Assembly: GCA_942492115.1 (NCBI GenBank)
Contig: CALODL010000033.1
Span: 124,001-188,000, forward strand
Length of the DNA: 64,000 bases
Source of the DNA: CALODL01 sp942492115
GTDB taxonomy: Bacteria; Planctomycetota; Phycisphaerae; UBA1845; CAIVHJ01
Direction of reading: 5' to 3'
Shown here: positions 38,251 through 46,794 of the stretch, one piece after another
How positions within the stretch are numbered: position 1 is the first letter of the stretch
How the letters are laid out: each line of letters starts with the position of its first letter
Position numbers and translations under genes: made by a program
The notes under the pieces: generated by a model
Seen by the model: only the letters and a program-made list of their open reading frames with translations
What the model was told of the DNA's origin: nothing
The model's database searches: none

Positions 38251-38329
38251 TCGCGCCCGGCGCACCATCGTGCTTGGAGCGTCCAGGCGACTTGATTCAA
38301 ACCATTGTCCACCATGAGAGGATGTCTCT

Positions 38330-39388
38330 GTGAACTTGGTGACTGGCGCAACCGGGCTTCTGGGAAGTCACATCGTCGAGCAGCTTTGCCGCCGCAATCG
38401 GCCCGTCAAAGCGCTCGTTCGCAGGAGCAGTGATGTCAAATGGTTGAAGACCATGCCCGTCGAACTGGTCTATGGCGACGTGACGGACGCTGCGTCACTC
38501 GACGCCGCGCTCGTCGGTGTTGATACGGTGTATCACGCGGCAGCGCGTGTTGGAGACTGGGGGCCGTGGAAGGAGTTTCAGGAAATCACAATCGACGGCA
38601 CCGACAATCTGATCCAGGCATCGGAGCGGGCTGGAATCCGTCGTTTTCTTCACATCAGCTCGATTAGCGTATACGGCTACGTCGATGGCGAAGGCAAGCT
38701 CTTTGACGAGAGCGCGCCGCTTGGTCAGCATCTCTATCGTTGGGCTTATTACACACGCACGAAAGTCGCCGCGGAGAACCTCGTGTGGGCGGCGCACAAA
38801 CGTGGCAAGGTCGAATTCACCGTCATCCGTCCAAGCTGGTTATATGGCGAACGTGACCGCGCGACCATCGGGCGCCTGGTGTCGAACCTGCGCGGCGGCC
38901 GGGCGCGCCTGATTGGCGACGGAGACAACCGTCTCAACGTTGTCCATGCCGGCAACGTCGCCGAAGCTTCGATCCTGGCCGCCGAACTTCCGAAAGCCTC
39001 AGGCGAGGCTTACAACTGTAGCAATGACGGCGTCCTCACGCAGAAGCAGTATTTCAATGGCGTTGCGGAGGCTGCTGGAGCGCAGCCGGTGGTGCGCCAC
39101 GTTCCGTACAAAGTTGCCTACAGCGTGGCGTTCATGCTCGAGTGCGTCTATCGACTTCTGGGTCTCAAAAATCCTCCCATGATTACGCGTTATTCGGTGT
39201 GGTTGATCGGCCGACGCTGTTTCTTCGACACCGGCAAGGCTCGCAGGGATCTCGGCTGGAAGTCGACGATCGATTATGATGCGGGGATTCCCGCCGCGGT
39301 AGATGACTATCTTGTGCGTATTGGCGAGCGGCAGGCACCTGCGCGGAGCGCCTCCCCGAGTGAGTCAGTCGCTGTTGCCGGCGGGTGA
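38330..39388 (+). CDS. NAD(P)-dependent epimerase/dehydratase (extended SDR)
   Basis: 352 residues. The nucleotide-binding motif is VTGATGLLGSHI (residues 4-15) and the active-site motif is YTRTK (about residues 143-147), with a preceding SSISVYGY strand carrying the catalytic Ser/Thr. The C-terminal region (MLECVYRLLGLKNPPMITRYSVWLIGRRCFFDTGKARRDLGW) matches the 3-beta-hydroxysteroid dehydrogenase-like branch, which also includes sterol and hopanoid enzymes. The substrate is unknown. GTG start with AGAGG upstream. The end overlaps the convergent next gene by 24 bases. Confidence 0.87.
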   Translation: MNLVTGATGLLGSHIVEQLCRRNRPVKALVRRSSDVKWLKTMPVELVYGDVTDAASLDAALVGVDTVYHAAARVGDWGPWKEFQEITIDGTDNLIQASERAGIRRFLHISSISVYGYVDGEGKLFDESAPLGQHLYRWAYYTRTKVAAENLVWAAHKRGKVEFTVIRPSWLYGERDRATIGRLVSNLRGGRARLIGDGDNRLNVVHAGNVAEASILAAELPKASGEAYNCSNDGVLTQKQYFNGVAEAAGAQPVVRHVPYKVAYSVAFMLECVYRLLGLKNPPMITRYSVWLIGRRCFFDTGKARRDLGWKSTIDYDAGIPAAVDDYLVRIGERQAPARSASPSESVAVAGG

Positions 39389-39970
39389 TTCGTGCACGCC
39401 GTTGAGCGCGCGGACATGGGCCGTCCACGACGCCAGGAGACTGCGGTGTGTGCGTTCGTCTCCAACGATGTACTTGCTTAGAGCGCGATTCACGGGTTCC
39501 GTGCGGCCGGCGTATTCGATGATTGGCAGGTGGTGGGCCCTCTCCTGGTCGGGCGCGATGAAGTCTTCGGTGCTCAGGACCGCATCATCAACATCTCTTT
39601 CGAAGCGGTAGAGGGCGACAATTCCGCGCATGGCGAGTCGCTGCCGGCCAAAAGGCCCAAGACACAGTTCCAGGCCATTCGCGTCGGCGATGACACCCAG
39701 CCAGCCTGGCCACACAGCAAAGGCCAGCCAGCGTAATCCAATCGCCAGCAGCGCCACGCCAAACGCCCCCAGGACCACCATGACGAAGGCAATGCTCCAG
39801 TCAACGAACAGCCGTCTGAGGGTCAGCTGGTAGTTCAGTGACAAGAGGACGTGGCCGGTCCACATCACCGTTGCGAGTCCGGTGGGGAGGGCCACTGTGA
39901 CAGGAATCAGGCCAGCGAGGCGGTTGGCCGGGATTCTTACAGTGGGTGGAGGGGATTGGGTGGAAACCAT
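39365..39970 (-). CDS. membrane protein with a PH-like domain, function unknown
   Basis: 201 residues. Two membrane segments near residues 20-45 and 55-85 (AFVMVVLGAFGVALLAIGLRWLAFAVWPG), then a segment, IADANGLELCLGPFGRQRLAMRGIVALYRFE, that resembles bacterial PH-like domains attached to membrane proteins. The C-terminal 100 residues are polar. No motif allows a function. Confidence 0.65.
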   Translation of the reverse strand: MVSTQSPPPTVRIPANRLAGLIPVTVALPTGLATVMWTGHVLLSLNYQLTLRRLFVDWSIAFVMVVLGAFGVALLAIGLRWLAFAVWPGWLGVIADANGLELCLGPFGRQRLAMRGIVALYRFERDVDDAVLSTEDFIAPDQERAHHLPIIEYAGRTEPVNRALSKYIVGDERTHRSLLASWTAHVRALNGVHESPAGNSD

Positions 39971-40159
39971 GATGGGGTGCCGTGATCTCTCCAGGGCCGT
40001 CGTGGCCAGTTGAGAGCCTATCGTCTCTCCAGGGTCCGAATCAATGGGCCCCGACGGTTGACTTCAAGTGGACCCGGGCCTAGCATTTTGAAGTTGTCAT
40101 CCGACCCGGTCGGTTCAACTCATTGGCCCTTCATCCCTTCAAGGATTCCCTATCATCCC

Positions 40160-40810
40160 ATGGCGCACGTGTTGAGAGAAGACAATCTGATCAGTATCGC
40201 CCGCTCGTACATGATGGTCTATGACCATTGCGGCCTCGAGCGCTACCTGCGCCGCTGGGACGTCAACGGATTGCTTCCACTGTTGTCGGGGGAAGATACC
40301 GACAAGGCCAAGATCGCGGCACTGGGACTTGGGTTGCTGGGAGAGCCGAAGGCGGTCGCGGCCCTGACCTCCGCGCTGGCCCATCGTGACGCGGTCGTGT
40401 CCGCCATGGCCGAGTATGCTCTGTGGACCATCTGGTTCGGCGAGTATGGTTCTGCAGACGAAGGCCGGCTTCGCCGTGCTGCGCAGTTGCCTTACGCCGA
40501 GGCAATCGAACTTCTCGAGGAGCTGATCGACCAGCATCCGGATTGGGCCGAGGCATACAACCAGCGGGCCATCGTGCACTTCAGGCAGCGCTGCTTCATC
40601 TCGGCGCTCGACGATTGTCGCGAGGTCCTGGCCATCAACGATCGTCACTTTGGGGCTGTTGCAGGACTGGGGCACACTTACGCTCAATTGGGACTCTACG
40701 ATCGTGCCGAGCGCTGCTACCGCCGCGCTTTGCAGCTCCACCCACGCCTCAAAGGCATCCGTCAGGCGTTGCGAACAATCCGAGGACTCAAGCCGGCGAT
40801 CCGTTCCTGA
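40160..40810 (+). CDS. HEAT/TPR repeat protein
   Basis: 216 residues from the ATG at 40160; sequence upstream of it in the frame looks non-coding. Residues 25-90 form HEAT-like repeats (AKIAALGLGLLGEPKAVAALTSALAHRDA). Residues 110-205 contain about three TPRs (YNQRAIVHFRQRCFISALDDCREVLAINDRHFGAV, LGHTYAQLGLYDRAERCYRRALQLHPRL). Such proteins act as scaffolds. No enzymatic motif and no partner gene are evident. Confidence 0.75.
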   Translation: MAHVLREDNLISIARSYMMVYDHCGLERYLRRWDVNGLLPLLSGEDTDKAKIAALGLGLLGEPKAVAALTSALAHRDAVVSAMAEYALWTIWFGEYGSADEGRLRRAAQLPYAEAIELLEELIDQHPDWAEAYNQRAIVHFRQRCFISALDDCREVLAINDRHFGAVAGLGHTYAQLGLYDRAERCYRRALQLHPRLKGIRQALRTIRGLKPAIRS

Positions 40811-40953
40811 GTCGGCGTTTCTCACTATTCCACCCACAAGGGCTTGTCTGGTTCGGGGCGCTCAAGGCCGGGCAGGGTATGGCTGGAAGACACGATCCGT
40901 GTGGATTCCGGATCCCAGATTATGAGCCACGTGCTTCAGATCATTGGTGGGGC

Positions 40954-41544
40954 TTACGGGGCGATGTAACCATAGCTATCACGTTCTGCCTGCTCTTTGA
41001 GCCGGCGGTAGACATTGTCCACGCGAGCACGCCCGGTCAAGAGTTGGGCAGGCCTCGAAGACCACACGCCACGCCCCCGGTGGCGGGCGCTGTCCTGCAG
41101 CGCGACCAGCGCATCGCGGTGAGGGGCTTCCGCGGCGCCGGAGAAGCGCGCCAGGCCGCTTGCGACCAGGTCATAACATACGTTGTCATGATCCAGCCAC
41201 ACCCAACACAGCAGGCGGCCCTTGTGGTCACGCGGCGCACCGCGATCGAGCTCCTCGATCCACACTTCCTGGTGCAGTATCCTGCGCCTCAGGAAGTCCC
41301 GTGCCGCCTGGGCCCCGGGCTCCCCTGCAATGCCTTTGTGCAGTTCCGGGGCATCGACCCCCGCGAGTTGCACGAGCTGATCGTGGCCGTGCCAGGTGAT
41401 GCGGATGGTGTCGCCGTCGATGACCTCTTCGACGACGAAGAGGTGCCTCTGCTGATCGATGACCCCTGCAATCGCCAAGCCTGTCATCACGATGGTCAAG
41501 CCGCTGAATGCGGCCCGACGCCCTGGTGTGCTGTATGACTTCAT
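40954..41544 (-). CDS. thermonuclease (SNase) family protein
   Basis: 196 residues with an N-terminal hydrophobic segment (FSGLTIVMTGLAIAGVI), so it is probably exported or anchored. The nuclease domain contains VIDGDTIRI (calcium-ligand Asp), LAGVDAPELHKG (the catalytic Arg of RL.GIDTPE is not present at that position), and DHKGRLLCWVWLDHDNVCYDLVASGLA. The loss of the Arg35 equivalent could weaken catalysis. Alternatively it is a binding protein. It is divergent from the MazG-like gene. Confidence 0.8.
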   Translation of the reverse strand: MKSYSTPGRRAAFSGLTIVMTGLAIAGVIDQQRHLFVVEEVIDGDTIRITWHGHDQLVQLAGVDAPELHKGIAGEPGAQAARDFLRRRILHQEVWIEELDRGAPRDHKGRLLCWVWLDHDNVCYDLVASGLARFSGAAEAPHRDALVALQDSARHRGRGVWSSRPAQLLTGRARVDNVYRRLKEQAERDSYGYIAP

Positions 41545-41622
41545 TACACCAAGTATTCAATTTCGGCTGTTGTGGCGCCGACCGATAATCTGCGTCGCAA
41601 CGACCAGGATCAGGAGATGATC

Positions 41623-41976
41623 ATGAACGACGACATCACGACGGTGCGCGAACTGCGCAATTTCGTCCAGGCTTTCATCGCCGAACGTGACTGGCAGCAG
41701 TTCCACGATCCCAAGAACCTGTCCATGTCGATGGCCATCGAGGTCGCCGAATTGATGGAGCATTTTCAGTGGATCCGCAGCGATCAACTGCTGGCCATGC
41801 GTGAGGACGATTCCGCGATGGGCGCTGTGCGCGAAGAACTGGCTGACGTGTTTTGTTACCTGCTGTCCTTTTCCGAGACCATGGGCATCGATCTCGCTGC
41901 GGCTCTCGAAGACAAAATGAAGAAGAACCGGTTGAAGTATCCGGCTGAAGAATTCAAAGGGCGCTTTCGGCTGTAG
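41623..41976 (+). CDS. MazG-like nucleotide pyrophosphohydrolase (dCTPase type)
   Basis: Cleaves non-canonical or excess NTPs/dNTPs to monophosphates. 117 residues from ATG 41623, selected because CAGGAG lies six bases upstream; an in-frame ATG six bases earlier has no room for a ribosome site. The metal-binding MazG helices are visible in EVAELMEHFQW (about 38-48) and EELADVFCYLLSFSE (about 75-89). Single-domain, like RS21-C6/XTP3TPA enzymes. Confidence 0.9.
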   Translation: MNDDITTVRELRNFVQAFIAERDWQQFHDPKNLSMSMAIEVAELMEHFQWIRSDQLLAMREDDSAMGAVREELADVFCYLLSFSETMGIDLAAALEDKMKKNRLKYPAEEFKGRFRL

Positions 41977-42003
41977 CCTCTGGCCACGGGGCAGGTCATC
42001 GAG

Positions 42004-42630
42004 TCATGTCGGGGGGGCGCAAGTTGCGATGTGAGCTCCGAGAGCTGACACGAAGCCCTCCCAATCATCGAAGAACGGCAGGAGTTCATACTGCAGCGTG
42101 TCACTCAGCAGGACATAGTCCTGTTCTTGAATGCAGGCGCGCAACTGGGTCAGGTGTTCGACGACTTCCTGAAGAATCTCGGTGCCCGGCCGGTCGCCGA
42201 CAGTCATGTGGGCAACATCAATGTTCATCAGCGAGATGATTTGAATTGTTCCGGCGTGGGCCTGTCCCCAGTCCTGCAGGCACCCGGCCAATGTAGACAA
42301 CGCCGAGTCGGTGTCGTCCGCTGCGAGCATGTCGATGATCGTGGCTTGCCGTGCGCGGGTGTCACTCAGCAATTGTCCGGCGGCGTCCATCGCAGTGGTT
42401 GCCAGATCACGCTTCGAAGCGCTCAGCAGATCGAGCCGTTCGATGCCTGCCAGTGGCCGCTCGAGCATCGCATCGACCTCTTCGTCGGGGACGGCTGCGC
42501 CATCATGCCCGATCGTGACAATCAACCGGCCGTTCGTTTCGAGCCCCGGACGCGCGGCATCGACCACATCGCGGACGATTCTCGCGTTGGAGGGCACATC
42601 GAAAGGGGTGTTGTCGAGGAAGACAGCCAT
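42004..42630 (-). CDS. helical protein of unknown function linked to a PIG-L deacetylase
   Basis: 208 residues. No signal peptide or membrane segment. The protein is mostly helical and acidic, with the pattern EEVDAMLERPLAGIERLDLLSASKRDL and a C-terminal LLSDTLQYELLPFFDDWEGF. I do not recognise it. It begins nine bases after the deacetylase stop, so the two are one transcription unit. Confidence 0.7.
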   Translation of the reverse strand: MAVFLDNTPFDVPSNARIVRDVVDAARPGLETNGRLIVTIGHDGAAVPDEEVDAMLERPLAGIERLDLLSASKRDLATTAMDAAGQLLSDTRARQATIIDMLAADDTDSALSTLAGCLQDWGQAHAGTIQIISLMNIDVAHMTVGDRPGTEILQEVVEHLTQLRACIQEQDYVLLSDTLQYELLPFFDDWEGFVSALGAHIATCAPPT

Positions 42631-42639
42631 GGAATCGAC

Positions 42640-43392
42640 TCACGAATTGCCGCGGTCGTAGGGTGCAGGAATCTGCCAGTCTCCGAGCAACTGTACGACA
42701 TCGGTTGTTCCGATGGGTCGCGGCACAGCGTACAGTTCGCCGAAGGCAAACCCGGACAAGGCCCCTTCGGCGCCGGCCATCGATCGCACGTAGTGGACGA
42801 CGCGTTCGAGACGCTGAGCGCCGAACTGCGAACGGTAGCAGGAGATCGCTTCGACCTTGACGTCAATCGTATCGGAAATATCCACGATGAACCGTGACGG
42901 ATAATGATGGACCTCTGCGGCCATGGGGACCGGGCGGTACAACAGGTGGTCGACACGGAATGGAGCGGTACCATCGAAGCGCTCATCCCACTTCGTGAGC
43001 TGAGCGTAGAACCGGGCTGCTTCGGTGATCAGTTGTCCCTGCCAGTGATCGGGAGAGGCCGCAGGCGTCCGTCCGGCCATGCCCACGAGGATCCGAGGAC
43101 GCAGACGGCGGATCGCAGTGGCCACCTCGTACCGCGCTTCCGGGCTGTCCATCAGTTCGCGGTTGGTCAAGGGCAGTGTCTCACACACATGGACGCCCAG
43201 AACCTTGGCAGCCGCGGCTGACTCACGGGCACGGGTCTCGAGATCACCATTGGGCGTTGGTTCGCCATTGGTCATATGCAGCATGGCGACGCGATAGCCC
43301 TGGCGGACGAGTTTGGCGATCAGGCCGCCCATCCCGATCTCGAGATCGTCAGGATGCGGTGCCGTAAACAACACGTCGACAGAGTCGCTCAT
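42640..43392 (-). CDS. PIG-L family deacetylase (BshB1-like)
   Basis: 250 residues from the ATG at 43392, preceded by GAGGAG; the longer frame into the 5S terminator is discarded. The zinc-binding motif is APHPDDLEIGMGG (residues 10-22, His12, Asp14/15). The second block VHVCETLPLTNREL and the third DHWQGQLITEAARFYAQL (His of the zinc site) match the BshB1-type enzymes that deacetylate GlcNAc-malate in bacillithiol synthesis. Bacillithiol itself has been reported in few planctomycetes, so the substrate is uncertain. bshA and bshC are not nearby. Confidence 0.8.
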   Translation of the reverse strand: MSDSVDVLFTAPHPDDLEIGMGGLIAKLVRQGYRVAMLHMTNGEPTPNGDLETRARESAAAAKVLGVHVCETLPLTNRELMDSPEARYEVATAIRRLRPRILVGMAGRTPAASPDHWQGQLITEAARFYAQLTKWDERFDGTAPFRVDHLLYRPVPMAAEVHHYPSRFIVDISDTIDVKVEAISCYRSQFGAQRLERVVHYVRSMAGAEGALSGFAFGELYAVPRPIGTTDVVQLLGDWQIPAPYDRGNS

Positions 43393-43446
43393 TGACCAGG
43401 TACTCCTCTGGGGACTGGCCGCGGAGACGGCAGCCGCATTCAGCGC

Positions 43447-43478
43447 AAAAAAAAACCCGCCGCATGACACGACGGGTT
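43447..43478 (-). terminator. intrinsic terminator of the 5S rRNA gene
   Basis: On the minus strand AACCCGTCG pairs with CGGCGGGTT (one G-T pair) around an eight-base loop, followed by nine T residues. It lies eight bases beyond the 5S 3' end. Confidence 0.85.
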
Positions 43479-43485
43479 AAAAAAA

Positions 43486-43590
43486 TGCGGCAATCACCTA
43501 CTCTCGCCTTTCGACTACCATCGGCCGTGTGGGCTTCACTACCGTGTTCGGGATGGGAACGGGTGTTTCCCCACACGTCTCGTCACCGCA
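43486..43590 (-). rRNA. rrf: 5S ribosomal RNA, isolated gene
   Basis: About 105 nt. The minus strand has the conserved core CCCATCCCGAACACGG, GTAGTGAAGCCCACA, CCGATGGTAG and GGCGAGAGTAGGT. Ends TGCGGTGA and TTGCCGCA pair as helix I. No 16S or 23S sequence occurs nearby. It is flanked by its own promoter and terminator, so it is transcribed alone. The roughly 300 bases upstream contain no gene except the start of the next protein. Confidence 0.95.
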
Positions 43591-43596
43591 AGGAAC

Positions 43597-43624
43597 AGAA
43601 TATCAGGATCACGGCGGGTGTCAA
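43597..43624 (-). promoter_or_regulatory. promoter of the 5S rRNA gene
   Basis: Minus strand: perfect TTGACA (43619-43624), 16-base spacer, TATTCT (43597-43602). The start point seven bases downstream coincides with the predicted 5S 5' end (43590). Confidence 0.7.
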
Positions 43625-43888
43625 CCAGCACAACTGGTTGCCAGACAATAAATTAGGTAATGTTTTGCGATTTTTCGGGCTGCCTGAGTCCGAGAAGCAG
43701 GGCACACATGCGTCCCGGCGCGTCCAAATCGTAGCATCTGACAGGGGACTCAAGTGGCCCATCTCACGGTCCGAAGCGTTGTGTAGCGGCTGTCGAACCA
43801 GATGGGGTAACTCCATTAAATGCAAGTGTTCCAAAGCCGATTGTGATCGGGCGGCAGACCGCAAGACGCCGTGGTCAGAGGTAACGTG

Positions 43889-44380
43889 ATGAGTGGACAG
43901 GTTCCCGACAGTCCCAGACCGCAGTCTCCAGCAGAGACGATGCCCGAGGATGAGCTCGATGCCTTGCTGGTGAAGGTCGAGGAGAAACGGGCACGCAAAC
44001 AAACAGAGCCGGTAGAACAGCCGGAAGCGATCGATCTCTTTCGCGCGCGCATGCGTCAGATGTATGTGCCTGTCTTCGAGGACCTGCGTGAGAAATACCG
44101 CTCAAAGGGCGTCCATGTCTCGATGGACGCCGACGAGCTTCTTGGGGGTGGCTCAACCCTCAAATTCCGCTTCAAGTATGGTGAATTGACGCTCGAGCTC
44201 GATGGCACGGTCATGCGCGGCGGCGTGGCCTTCTACCTCATTCGTTCGACCGGTGCGACCCAGGGGGCCGTCGTCAGTGGGCCCATGTTGCGGATCCGCA
44301 ACCTCAGCGCTGATGAGTTCCGGAGCTTCATCGTCGAGCACATTCGCATCCTGGTCAAGGACGCTCTCCGGCAGGCCTAG
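43889..44380 (+). CDS. protein of unknown function, 163 residues
   Basis: N-terminal 45 residues are low-complexity and charged (Pro/Glu, then Lys/Arg). The remainder is a compact alpha/beta region beginning with RARMRQMYVPVFEDLREKYRSKG and containing STLKFRFKYGELTLELDGTVMRGGVAFYLIRSTG. No motif, signal or membrane segment. ATG 43889 was chosen as the first with a ribosome site upstream. Not recognised. Confidence 0.6.
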   Translation: MSGQVPDSPRPQSPAETMPEDELDALLVKVEEKRARKQTEPVEQPEAIDLFRARMRQMYVPVFEDLREKYRSKGVHVSMDADELLGGGSTLKFRFKYGELTLELDGTVMRGGVAFYLIRSTGATQGAVVSGPMLRIRNLSADEFRSFIVEHIRILVKDALRQA

Positions 44381-44465
44381 GGCTGCCGTCCGGACTCTTC
44401 CTGCCTGTCATTTCCGTTTCTTGATACCCGGAATACGAGTTTCGCTGCAAATCCCTCCAAGCCCG

Positions 44466-44471
44466 TATAAT
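44466..44471 (+). promoter_or_regulatory. -10 box upstream of the Ser/Thr kinase gene
   Basis: TATAAT (44466-44471); start near 44478. No clear -35. It indicates that the kinase is transcribed separately from the preceding protein. Confidence 0.35.
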
Positions 44472-44535
44472 AATCAGAGGTGGAGCCAGGCGGCGTTCCG
44501 TGGAGCAGGCGCGGGCGCATCGTTTCGACACTCTG

Positions 44536-45579
44536 ATGAACGATACCATAACGCTGACATTCGAGGGCGGCAGTGGGAGTGGTAACACACTGCCGGTGGC
44601 CGAAGTCCCGCGCGAGCTGGGGCACGTACGGTTGATCAAGGAAGTCGGACGGGGTGCGATGGGCGTTGTGTGGCGTGGTCAGGATGTCTATCTCGATCGC
44701 ACTGTGGCCATCAAGATCATGCATCACGTCAAGGTCGATCGGGCCGAAACAGTGCGGAGCCAGTTCCTGGAGGGCGCCCGCGCCGCTGCGGCGGTTCAAC
44801 ACCCCAATGTCGTGTCGGTCTTTCATGCCGATGAGCTGGAAGAGATCGTCTACATCGTGATGGAGTTCGTTGGTGGCCCTACGCTGCACCACTGTTGCGA
44901 GCGCCACGGCCGCTTCGATCCCGAAGTTGCCGCACTGGTCATTCATCGCTCCCTGGAGGCGCTCGAGGCGATTCACGCTGCCAATGTGGTGCATCGCGAT
45001 CTCAAACCGAGCAACGTGATCTTCGATCCCGACGGTGTGCTGAAGGTCTCCGACTTCGGACTCAGTGTGTTGAAGCGTCCGAGTGTGGACACACCTGCCA
45101 CTGTCGGTGGAACCCCGCCGTACATGGCCCCCGAGATGTTCAATGGCGAAGCGTCATTTCAAAGTGACGTGTATGCCGTGGGCATCATGTACTACGAGTT
45201 GCTGACCGGTGTCCGGCCGTTTCGTGCAGAGACGATCGAGGAATATCGCCACATGCATGAGGACGCGACGGTCGAAAGAGGTCGTCTCGAGGCAGTCGGG
45301 GTGGGGACGGAAATCATCGAACTGATCGAACGGGCCGTCCACAAGCGCCGCATTTTCCGCTACAAGACCGCCGGTCACCTCCGCCAGGCGCTCGAGGATA
45401 TCTACCCCCGGGTCAACAGCGATCGGGCTTTGGCCCGGCGCCTGGAGGACCTCGTTCTGGGAGGCGCTGCCGAGCCCAGTGCGACCGCGCCGTCTGAAGC
45501 CCCCGAGACGCCCGCCGCGACCTATTTCGACCTGCTGTCAAAGCGGGCCGAGGACAAAAAAAAGAAACGTCGCGAGTAG
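44536..45579 (+). CDS. serine/threonine protein kinase (PKN2/Hanks type), soluble
   Basis: 347 residues. A complete kinase domain: glycine loop EVGRGAMGVV, catalytic VAIKIM lysine, catalytic loop VVHRDLKPSNVIF, DFGLSVL, and the APE motif as MAPEMF. The C-terminal extension of about 60 residues ends in EDKKKKRRE and has no membrane segment, unlike most membrane-anchored bacterial kinases. GTG 44500 is an alternative start; neither has a clear ribosome site. Targets unknown. Confidence 0.9.
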   Translation: MNDTITLTFEGGSGSGNTLPVAEVPRELGHVRLIKEVGRGAMGVVWRGQDVYLDRTVAIKIMHHVKVDRAETVRSQFLEGARAAAAVQHPNVVSVFHADELEEIVYIVMEFVGGPTLHHCCERHGRFDPEVAALVIHRSLEALEAIHAANVVHRDLKPSNVIFDPDGVLKVSDFGLSVLKRPSVDTPATVGGTPPYMAPEMFNGEASFQSDVYAVGIMYYELLTGVRPFRAETIEEYRHMHEDATVERGRLEAVGVGTEIIELIERAVHKRRIFRYKTAGHLRQALEDIYPRVNSDRALARRLEDLVLGGAAEPSATAPSEAPETPAATYFDLLSKRAEDKKKKRRE

Positions 45580-45582
45580 ATT

Positions 45583-46740
45583 CTAGCCCTTCAATCGCCG
45601 CAAACGCTCACATCCTTCTTCCAGCTCGGCCATTTGTTTGGCGTAACAGAAACGCAATTGCGTGCGACCCTGTTCCGCTCGTGCATAGAAAATCGACCCG
45701 GGCACAGTGGCGACTCCCACGCGCTCGAGAAGTGCCTCGGCGGCGTGCGTATCGTGGTCGAACATGTCGTGGAAGTTGACCATCATGTAGAACGCGCCAT
45801 CGGGCTTGTACGGTTCCATACCTACGTCAACGAGCGTGTCGAAGAGCAGGTCCCGTTTGCGGCGATAGTCCTTTTCCATGTCACTGTAATAGTCCGGGCC
45901 GAGTTCGCGTATGGCGGCCTCGACGCCCAGCTGCAGGCAAGATGGTGCGCAGATTCCGATGAGGTCATGGGCCACGCCGACCTTGGCGATGATATGGGCC
46001 GGTCCGGTCATGTAGCCAATGCGCCAGCCGGTGACCGCAAAGGTCTTCGAGGCGCCGCTGATCATGACGGTGCGTTCACGGGCACCCGACAGGGTCGCGG
46101 CCGATACATGCGGTTTGTCGTGGACGATGTACTCGTAGACTTCGTCGGTCACGAGCAGGCAATCGTTCGCGGTGGCCAGTTCGACAATTGCAGTCAACTC
46201 GTCGCGGTCGAAGACTTTGCCGGTCGGGTTCGACGGAGTGCACAACAGGATCATCTTGGTGTGACTGTCGATCGCAGCTTCCAGAGCGCCCAGATCAAAA
46301 TGCCACGCGGGCGGAACGAGATCGACGTAGCGGATTTCGTTGCCCCGAAGCCTGATGTAGTTGGCATGATACGAGTAGTACGGCGAGAAGGTTACGACGT
46401 TGTCACTCTCGTCCAGCACAGACTCGCACAATGCGGCGAAGCCACCGGCCGAGCCGATGGTCACGGCGATCTCCGTCTCCGGGTCGGCCGTGATTCCGTT
46501 GACGCGGCAGAGTTTGTCGGCGATGGCTGCCCTCGTAGAGTGCAGACCCTGAACATGCGTGTAAATCGCCTTGTCGTCATCGATGGCACGCTTGGCTGCG
46601 GCCTTGAGCACCGCCGGCGCGGGCTGGTCACACACGCCCTGGGAGAGATTGACCCCGCCGATGCGCTGCACCCACGCAGAGTACTTGCGGATGTCCGACT
46701 GTTGTTGGTCGAGGATGCGTTTTGATAAGTAACGTGACAT
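45583..46740 (-). CDS. class I/II PLP aminotransferase
   Basis: 385 residues from the ATG at 46740, nine bases after GGAG. The PLP lysine is Lys232 in ISGASKTFAVTGWRIGY, the NPTGK motif is at 171-175 and the VTDEVYEYI motif carries the PLP-phosphate Asp (Asp199). This is the broad aspartate/kynurenine aminotransferase subgroup; the substrate cannot be told. It is downstream of kbl, separated by about 55 bases, and may join the threonine-catabolic operon, for instance by acting on the aminoacetone or glycine/2-oxo acid side. Confidence 0.87.
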   Translation of the reverse strand: MSRYLSKRILDQQQSDIRKYSAWVQRIGGVNLSQGVCDQPAPAVLKAAAKRAIDDDKAIYTHVQGLHSTRAAIADKLCRVNGITADPETEIAVTIGSAGGFAALCESVLDESDNVVTFSPYYSYHANYIRLRGNEIRYVDLVPPAWHFDLGALEAAIDSHTKMILLCTPSNPTGKVFDRDELTAIVELATANDCLLVTDEVYEYIVHDKPHVSAATLSGARERTVMISGASKTFAVTGWRIGYMTGPAHIIAKVGVAHDLIGICAPSCLQLGVEAAIRELGPDYYSDMEKDYRRKRDLLFDTLVDVGMEPYKPDGAFYMMVNFHDMFDHDTHAAEALLERVGVATVPGSIFYARAEQGRTQLRFCYAKQMAELEEGCERLRRLKG

Positions 46741-46794
46741 GGGACGAAACTCCATGCGGTCGCCGAACGAGGACGGCCGAAGAATGGACTGACA

